Source of the DNA: Bifidobacterium breve | GTDB lineage: Bacteria > Actinomycetota > Actinomycetes > S36-B12 > UBA5976 | Direction: 5' to 3' | NCBI GenBank assembly: GCA_945866135.1 | Contig: CAMBGF010000006.1 | Location: 1 to 36,682 of the forward strand | Length of the DNA stretch: 36,682 nucleotides | Shown here: piece by piece, positions 31,973-36,682 of the stretch | Position numbering within the stretch: the first letter of the stretch is position 1 | Layout: each line of letters begins with the position of its first letter | Translations under genes and position numbers: made by a program | The notes under the pieces: model-generated | The model's input: the letters and a program-made list of their open reading frames with translations, nothing else | Told to the model about the DNA's origin: nothing | Database searches by the model: none

Positions 31973-32692
31973 ATGTCAGCCGAGTCCATCTCACCCACTA
32001 CGCCGACCACTCCCACAGCAGTGATCTTGGCGTTATGGCTAAATGCGGCTCGTAGCGGATTGGTCTCGGCTACTGATGCCGCAAATGCCTGCGAGACTCT
32101 GGCTGATCAATTGGGTTACGAACTGGCTAGTGAACCAATTCATCCAAAGATGTATCCGATGTTGGATCTTGTTTCGCGAGCACTGTTAAGCGCCGTCCCG
32201 GTAACTGTTGCGTTACCAGTGTTTGGCGACCCTGCTGGGGTTCCAGCACACATACTGTCCCAAGTCGATGTTCAGTTTGGACTAGTTGCAATTGACGAAA
32301 CACTTTTGCTGGCCTGTAACGCGACCGGTAACTGGCTAGTGTTTGAGACCTCCCATAACGTCGCATTCCACGATTTGAATCATGCCCGCAGGCAACTCAA
32401 CGAATCCATCTTGCTGGCGACCGAATTTCTTGCAAGTGCTGCGCTGATTGGTGATAGCGCCGAAGTTGAGGAGGAATTGCGAAACTTCAGATTGTTGCAC
32501 TTACCGCCCAGTCTGGCCTCGCGAAACCAACAAGCACTGGAACTAGCTGCCAGAATTCGAATTGTTGCTAACAATGCCATGCAAAGTTCCATGGCGATTG
32601 CCTCACCTAGTAATGACCGCAAGAGAATTGAGATGCTACAAACTTTAGATCGGCAAGCTCGCGAACTTTTACAAGCAGTATCAACTGGTTAG
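31973..32692 (+). CDS. Conserved hypothetical protein
   Basis: A 239-residue soluble protein without signal peptide or membrane segment. It begins with a Thr/Pro-rich tail (about 1-15). The middle (ALPVFGDPAGVPAHIL, VQFGLVAIDETLLLACNATGNWLVFET) looks like an alpha/beta domain, and the C-terminal half (about 130-239) is mainly helical with a probable coiled coil. I recognise no catalytic motif. The protein recalls uncharacterised actinobacterial proteins encoded beside the orphan ABC ATPase, but I cannot name the family. It converges with fabI, 12 bases apart. Confidence 0.75.
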   Translation: MSAESISPTTPTTPTAVILALWLNAARSGLVSATDAANACETLADQLGYELASEPIHPKMYPMLDLVSRALLSAVPVTVALPVFGDPAGVPAHILSQVDVQFGLVAIDETLLLACNATGNWLVFETSHNVAFHDLNHARRQLNESILLATEFLASAALIGDSAEVEEELRNFRLLHLPPSLASRNQQALELAARIRIVANNAMQSSMAIASPSNDRKRIEMLQTLDRQARELLQAVSTG

Positions 32693-32704
32693 TAAGCGTT
32701 GCTT

Positions 32705-33478
32705 TTACGGACCACCTTGGCTGTGAACTCCACCATCTACGTGAATGATCTCCCCCGTAGTTGCTGGGAACCAATCTGAGAACAGCGCGATACAAGCTTT
32801 TGCAGTTGGAATTGGATCTGAAGTGTCCCAACCAATTGGTGCGCGGCGTTGCCACATCGGACCAAATTCATCAAATCCAGGTATTCCCTTAGCGGCAGTT
32901 GTGTAAAGCGGTCCTGCTGCGATTAAATTCACGCGGATCTTTTCTGGACCTAAGTCTCGGGCTAAATATCGACAGGTTGATTCAAGCGCAGCTTTAGATA
33001 CGCCCATCCAGTCGTAGTAAGGCCAGGTAACTGTGGCATCAAAATCGAGTCCTAATAATTGTCCGCCACGTTCTTTCATTAACGGAAGAGTGGCCATACC
33101 AAGTGATTTAAATGAGAATGCGGAAACCTCAAGCGCGACTTTTACGTCATCCCATTGGGTATTTAAGAAATTTCCACCAAGTGCTGCCTCAGGAGCAAAA
33201 GCGATGGAATGTAGGACGCCATCTAAATACGGAACATGCTTTTGAACTTCACCAGCCAGATTTGCTAAGTCATCATTGTTAGTCACGTCAAGTTGTACAA
33301 GTGGCGCCTCTGTCGGTAATCGCCCAGCAATCCGCTTTGTTAATCCAGCTGCGCGACCAAAAGAGGAAAGCACAACATTTGCGCCCTGTTCTTGTGCCAG
33401 GCGTGCCACATGAAATGCAATTGAGGAATCGGTTAAGACTCCTGTGATCAATAAATTCTTGCCTTCGAGAATTCCCAT
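32705..33478 (-). CDS. fabI: Enoyl-[acyl-carrier-protein] reductase (InhA/FabI type)
   Basis: A 257-residue short-chain reductase that carries out the last step of the fatty acid elongation cycle with NADH. The nucleotide-binding start ITGVLTDSSIAFHVARL is typical of FabI/InhA, and the active-site pair is Y155-x6-K162 in YYDWMGVSKAALEST, matching InhA Y158/K165. The motif HSIAFAPEAALGG is also diagnostic. It follows fabG by 6 bases in the same orientation, the same pairing as mabA-inhA in mycobacteria. Confidence 0.95.
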   Translation of the reverse strand: MGILEGKNLLITGVLTDSSIAFHVARLAQEQGANVVLSSFGRAAGLTKRIAGRLPTEAPLVQLDVTNNDDLANLAGEVQKHVPYLDGVLHSIAFAPEAALGGNFLNTQWDDVKVALEVSAFSFKSLGMATLPLMKERGGQLLGLDFDATVTWPYYDWMGVSKAALESTCRYLARDLGPEKIRVNLIAAGPLYTTAAKGIPGFDEFGPMWQRRAPIGWDTSDPIPTAKACIALFSDWFPATTGEIIHVDGGVHSQGGP

Positions 33479-33484
33479 AGTGCT

Positions 33485-34189
33485 TTAGTGTCCCATACCT
33501 AGACCACCATCAACAGGAATGAGTGCTCCTGTGATGTATTGCGCCGCATCAGATGCCAAAAAAACTACCGTGTGAGCAACATCAGTTGCACTTCCATATC
33601 TACCAAGTGGAATGTTGCCAACAATCTGTGATTTCCGATCATCACTTAATGCTGCGGTCATGTCAGTGTCAATGAATCCTGGCGCAACTACATTTGCGGT
33701 GACGTTTCGTGAACCGAGTTCGCGCGCGAGTGATCTAGCAGCTCCTACTAAGCCTGCTTTAGAGGCTGCATAATTAACTTGGCCAGCTGAGCCCATCATT
33801 GCTACAACACTGGAAATGAAAATGATTCGACCCGATCTAGCTTGTGTCATTGCTCGGGATGCCCGACGAGCAACTCGGATTGCACCAACTAAATTGGTAT
33901 TCAATACCTCATCGACGTCTTCATCAGACATGCGAACTAGTAGTTTGTCGCGGGTTATTCCGGCATTGGCTACCAGCACTTCAACTGGGCCAAAATCTGC
34001 TTCGACCTGGGTGAACGCGGCGTCAACACTTGCACTATCAGAAACGTCGCAGGTCACAACATTAAGTCCGGCAACAGGTTCGCCACTACGGCTGGTCACT
34101 ATTACGGTGTCGCCATTAGCCAGGAATGCGTTAGCGATTGCCAAACCAATTCCACGATTACCACCAGTAACCAACACGATTTTTGACAT
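33485..34189 (-). CDS. fabG: 3-oxoacyl-[acyl-carrier-protein] reductase
   Basis: A 234-residue SDR enzyme that reduces beta-ketoacyl-ACP with NADPH. It shows TGGNRGIGLAIA (8-19), NAG at about 75-77, the catalytic S127, Y140 and K144 (ISSVVAMMG, VNYAASKAG) and the C-terminal VAPGFIDTDMTAAL and ITGALIPVDGGLGMGH. All catalytic residues are in place. First gene of the fabG-fabI pair and divergent from tldD with 68 bases between starts. Confidence 0.95.
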   Translation of the reverse strand: MSKIVLVTGGNRGIGLAIANAFLANGDTVIVTSRSGEPVAGLNVVTCDVSDSASVDAAFTQVEADFGPVEVLVANAGITRDKLLVRMSDEDVDEVLNTNLVGAIRVARRASRAMTQARSGRIIFISSVVAMMGSAGQVNYAASKAGLVGAARSLARELGSRNVTANVVAPGFIDTDMTAALSDDRKSQIVGNIPLGRYGSATDVAHTVVFLASDAAQYITGALIPVDGGLGMGH

Positions 34190-34257
34190 GAGATAAGGCT
34201 ATCGTCTGAAAACCTGATCGATGGTTAGGGTAAGAGAACCCAGAAAGATGTGGATTT

Positions 34258-35748
34258 ATGATTCGATTTTCAATTCCAGTTCCGCCAAGTGAGCTTGCGA
34301 GTGTGGCCCTTGAGGCTGCCTCTGCGCTCGGCGCAACCGTTGCGCAATTTAGAGTTGCCGCCCACAGCTCTCGTGGAGTCGCACTGCGTGATGGTGAAGT
34401 GGAAAACATTGGCGCCGACACAAGTGTCGCCATGAGCGTGCGAGTTGTCCACGGTGGTGCTTGGGGATTTGCTGCAACAACCGAATTATCCGCCGCTGGC
34501 GCAAAGGATGCAGCCACCCGAGCCGTCAGTATGGCGAAACTTAGTACGCTCGTTGCGATCGATGAAGTGATCCTTGCCGATGAGCCAAGACACGGAAAAC
34601 AGTCGTGGACGCTACCAATTGAAATAGACGCATTCGCTAAAACTGACGATGAGATTATTGATTTTTTGCAACAGTGGAATACCAAGGTGTCTGGCTCGTC
34701 AATTGTGAGCCACATCGAAAGTAACATCGCGATGGGTCGGGATCGTACTTTTTACGCAGATCTAGTTGGAAACGAAATTACTCAGCAACGAGATCGCATC
34801 TCAGCTGCGCTCACTGCGATACATGTCAGTGACTCCGGCTTTGAAGACATGCGCACTTGCGCTCCTCCGGCAGGACGAGGCTGGGAATATCTAACTGGCA
34901 CAGGTTGGGATTGGGATGCCGAAATTGCGCAGTTGCCTGATTACCTCGCCGAGAAAGTAAAGTCGCCATCGGTAACTCCCGGCGCAATGGACTTGGTCAT
35001 TGACCCAACCAATTTGTGGCTGACAATCCATGAGTCCATCGGACATGCCACTGAATTAGATCGAGCACTTGGGTACGAAGCAAATTATGCGGGAACTTCA
35101 TTTGCCACCATAGATAAATTGGGTGTCTTTAAATATGGCTCCCCCATTATGAACGTAACTGGGGATCGAACTGCTGATCATGGACTCTCTACCGTGGGAT
35201 TTGATGACGAGGGTGTGAGCGCCCAGAGCTGGGATTTGATCAAAGATGGAATCTTAGTTGGCTATCAAACAGATCGATCCATTGCGAGCAAAATTAATAT
35301 GGAGCGCTCTAATGGTTGTGCTTTTGCGGACTCGGCGTTGCACTCCCCGATCCAGCGTATGCCAAATGTTTCATTGCAGCCCAGTAGCGACTCCACCACC
35401 ACTGCGGATTTGATAGCAGATGTTGAAGCCGGCATTTACATAGTTGGTGATAAATCGTGGTCAATCGACATGCAGCGATTCAACTTCCAGTTCACTGGGC
35501 AAAGATTCCACGAAATTAGAAATGGCAAGATTGTTGGTCAATTGAAAGATGTTGCATACCAATCAAAGACTCCGGACTTCTGGGGAGCTATGCGAAGAAT
35601 CGGTGGGGCCCGAACTTATCTGCTGGGCGGGGCCTTAAATTGTGGCAAAGGCCAGCCTGGTCAAGTTGCGCCAGTAAGTCACGGCTGCCCTTCGGCTTTG
35701 TTCACTGGCATAAACGTACTTAACACCAGGGATGAGAGCGGCGCATGA
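34258..35748 (+). CDS. tldD: TldD metalloprotease subunit
   Basis: A 496-residue protein of the TldD/PmbA family. The metal motif H258-E259-x3-H263 (TIHESIGHATELDRA) is intact, and the C-terminus holds the conserved NCGKGQPGQ segment that contributes a cysteine ligand. In E. coli the TldD-TldE heterodimer cleaves unfolded peptides, processing microcin B17 leader and CcdA. The stop overlaps the partner gene start (ATGA at 35745-35748). No peptide-modification genes are in the window. Confidence 0.94.
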   Translation: MIRFSIPVPPSELASVALEAASALGATVAQFRVAAHSSRGVALRDGEVENIGADTSVAMSVRVVHGGAWGFAATTELSAAGAKDAATRAVSMAKLSTLVAIDEVILADEPRHGKQSWTLPIEIDAFAKTDDEIIDFLQQWNTKVSGSSIVSHIESNIAMGRDRTFYADLVGNEITQQRDRISAALTAIHVSDSGFEDMRTCAPPAGRGWEYLTGTGWDWDAEIAQLPDYLAEKVKSPSVTPGAMDLVIDPTNLWLTIHESIGHATELDRALGYEANYAGTSFATIDKLGVFKYGSPIMNVTGDRTADHGLSTVGFDDEGVSAQSWDLIKDGILVGYQTDRSIASKINMERSNGCAFADSALHSPIQRMPNVSLQPSSDSTTTADLIADVEAGIYIVGDKSWSIDMQRFNFQFTGQRFHEIRNGKIVGQLKDVAYQSKTPDFWGAMRRIGGARTYLLGGALNCGKGQPGQVAPVSHGCPSALFTGINVLNTRDESGA

Positions 35749-36682
35749 GTCAAATGAGTTTGCCAGAGGCTGTTGAGTACGCACTTTCAATGCTTGGCAA
35801 AGACGGTGGTGTAGTTGTCGGTGGCAATAGCGCAAGTAACAATTTACGTTGGGCTAATTCAGCGTTAACAACAAATGGTGATGCAGTTGATCAAACATTA
35901 GCAATTTCAGCATTTGTGAACCTACCGGGTGGAGTTGGAACTGGTCTTGCCAGCGGTCAAGTTAGAGATCGCAATGATGTGGAAAATTTGGTGTCAGCAA
36001 GTAAATCAGCAGCAACTTCAGCTGGGCCAGCAGTTGATGCCATGGAGCTGGTAGCTGGGCCGCAACATGAAGATTTTTCAAGCGAACCTGCGCAGCTCAG
36101 CGTCGCAGAAATTACCCACGTGAGCGGTGGACTTGGAACAGTTTTGCAGCACAGAGATCAAGAATTTTTTGGTTACGCAGAACAGTCTCGAGACACCACA
36201 TATGTTGGGACTTCAGCTGGAACTCGAATGCGATATGTGGAAGACACCAGCAGATTCGAACTTTGCGCTAAAAGCCTTGATCGCACTCGGTCAGCTTGGT
36301 CGGGGCAAGGCGGCAGGTCGCTGCGCGATGTGGATCTAAGTTTGCATTCCAAGGAAGTGCTAGCGAAATTGAAATATCAAAAGAACGTAATAGATGTTGA
36401 GCCAGGCAGACATCGTGTGGCGCTTTCGTCCAGTGCTGTAGCTGACCTCATGATCTATTTTTTGTGGAGCGCGGCGGCACGGGATGCCGCGGAAGGAAGA
36501 AATGCATTTGCAAATCCCAAGGGCGGCACCCGAGTTGGCGAGAAATTATCCGATCGTCGAATCTCTCTTGCGACAGACCCGAAACTTTTTGGGATGGAAA
36601 CATTTGATCGAGTCGTTAACTTGGGATCCTCTGCGCTTTCCAGTGCATTTGATACCGGAATCGAAATTCCTCGGATCCAAGT
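35745..36682 (+). CDS. pmbA: TldE/PmbA partner subunit, truncated by window end
   Basis: Open from ATG 35745 to the window edge (about 312 codons) without a stop. The translation shows VVGGNSASNNLRWANSALTTNG, FVNLPGGVGTG, VDAMELVAGPQHEDF and the central YVGTSAGTRMRYVE segment, typical of TldE/PmbA. The HExxxH site is lacking in the part seen, as expected of TldE, which complements the TldD active site. The 4-base overlap with tldD implies stoichiometric translation. The C-terminus lies outside the window. Confidence 0.92.
   Translation, partial: MSQMSLPEAVEYALSMLGKDGGVVVGGNSASNNLRWANSALTTNGDAVDQTLAISAFVNLPGGVGTGLASGQVRDRNDVENLVSASKSAATSAGPAVDAMELVAGPQHEDFSSEPAQLSVAEITHVSGGLGTVLQHRDQEFFGYAEQSRDTTYVGTSAGTRMRYVEDTSRFELCAKSLDRTRSAWSGQGGRSLRDVDLSLHSKEVLAKLKYQKNVIDVEPGRHRVALSSSAVADLMIYFLWSAAARDAAEGRNAFANPKGGTRVGEKLSDRRISLATDPKLFGMETFDRVVNLGSSALSSAFDTGIEIPRIQ

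Overview
The window looks like a chromosomal stretch of an actinobacterium with a compact genome and moderate (not high) GC. The evidence is the ftsH-folE-folP-folB-folK order, an InhA-type enoyl-ACP reductase next to fabG, a mycothiol-dependent-enzyme family protein, a DUF4916 Nudix protein, a SAM-IV type riboswitch and several apparently leaderless genes. Short intergenic gaps, ATGA overlaps and moderate GC would fit freshwater lineages such as Nanopelagicales (acI), but that placement is inference.

Layout. 1-3890 (minus): folate biosynthesis (folK, cut by the window edge; folB; folP; folE) behind ftsH. 4053-4352 (plus): a small conserved actinobacterial protein. 4349-6873 (minus): a polar amino acid type ABC importer, preceded at 6939-7051 by a SAM-IV riboswitch with its own promoter. 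7114-7707 (plus): tadA and tRNA-Ser(CGA). 7713-10566 (minus): three-gene proton-translocating transhydrogenase, followed upstream by a TauE/SafE permease, a long coiled-coil protein and a DEAD-box helicase with a repetitive basic arm (to 14663). 14771-20153 (plus): rmuC, an APC permease, a mycothiol-enzyme family protein, a CDGSH protein, a small protein resembling the DnaX C-terminal domain, and a CapA-like protein.

20184-23462 is the most accessory-looking part. A 3' half of a tRNA-Arg gene (a probable att remnant) is followed by an unrecognised membrane-anchored exported protein. That gene diverges from a LuxR-type response regulator and histidine kinase pair, and the divergent intergenic region holds a perfect 16-bp inverted repeat whose arms are themselves dyads.

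23582-36682 returns to ordinary genes: trhO, ridA, htpX-lemA, a DinB-like protein, an exported HNH nuclease, ung, dapA, trmB, two Nudix genes, an ABC ATPase, a conserved hypothetical, fabI-fabG, and tldD with a truncated tldE/pmbA at the right edge.

Functional links. The SAM riboswitch suggests the importer brings in methionine or a related sulfur compound. The two-component pair plus exported protein may form one regulated envelope-response unit. No CRISPR array, transposase, integrase or rRNA was seen, and no gene-free stretch exceeds 300 bases.
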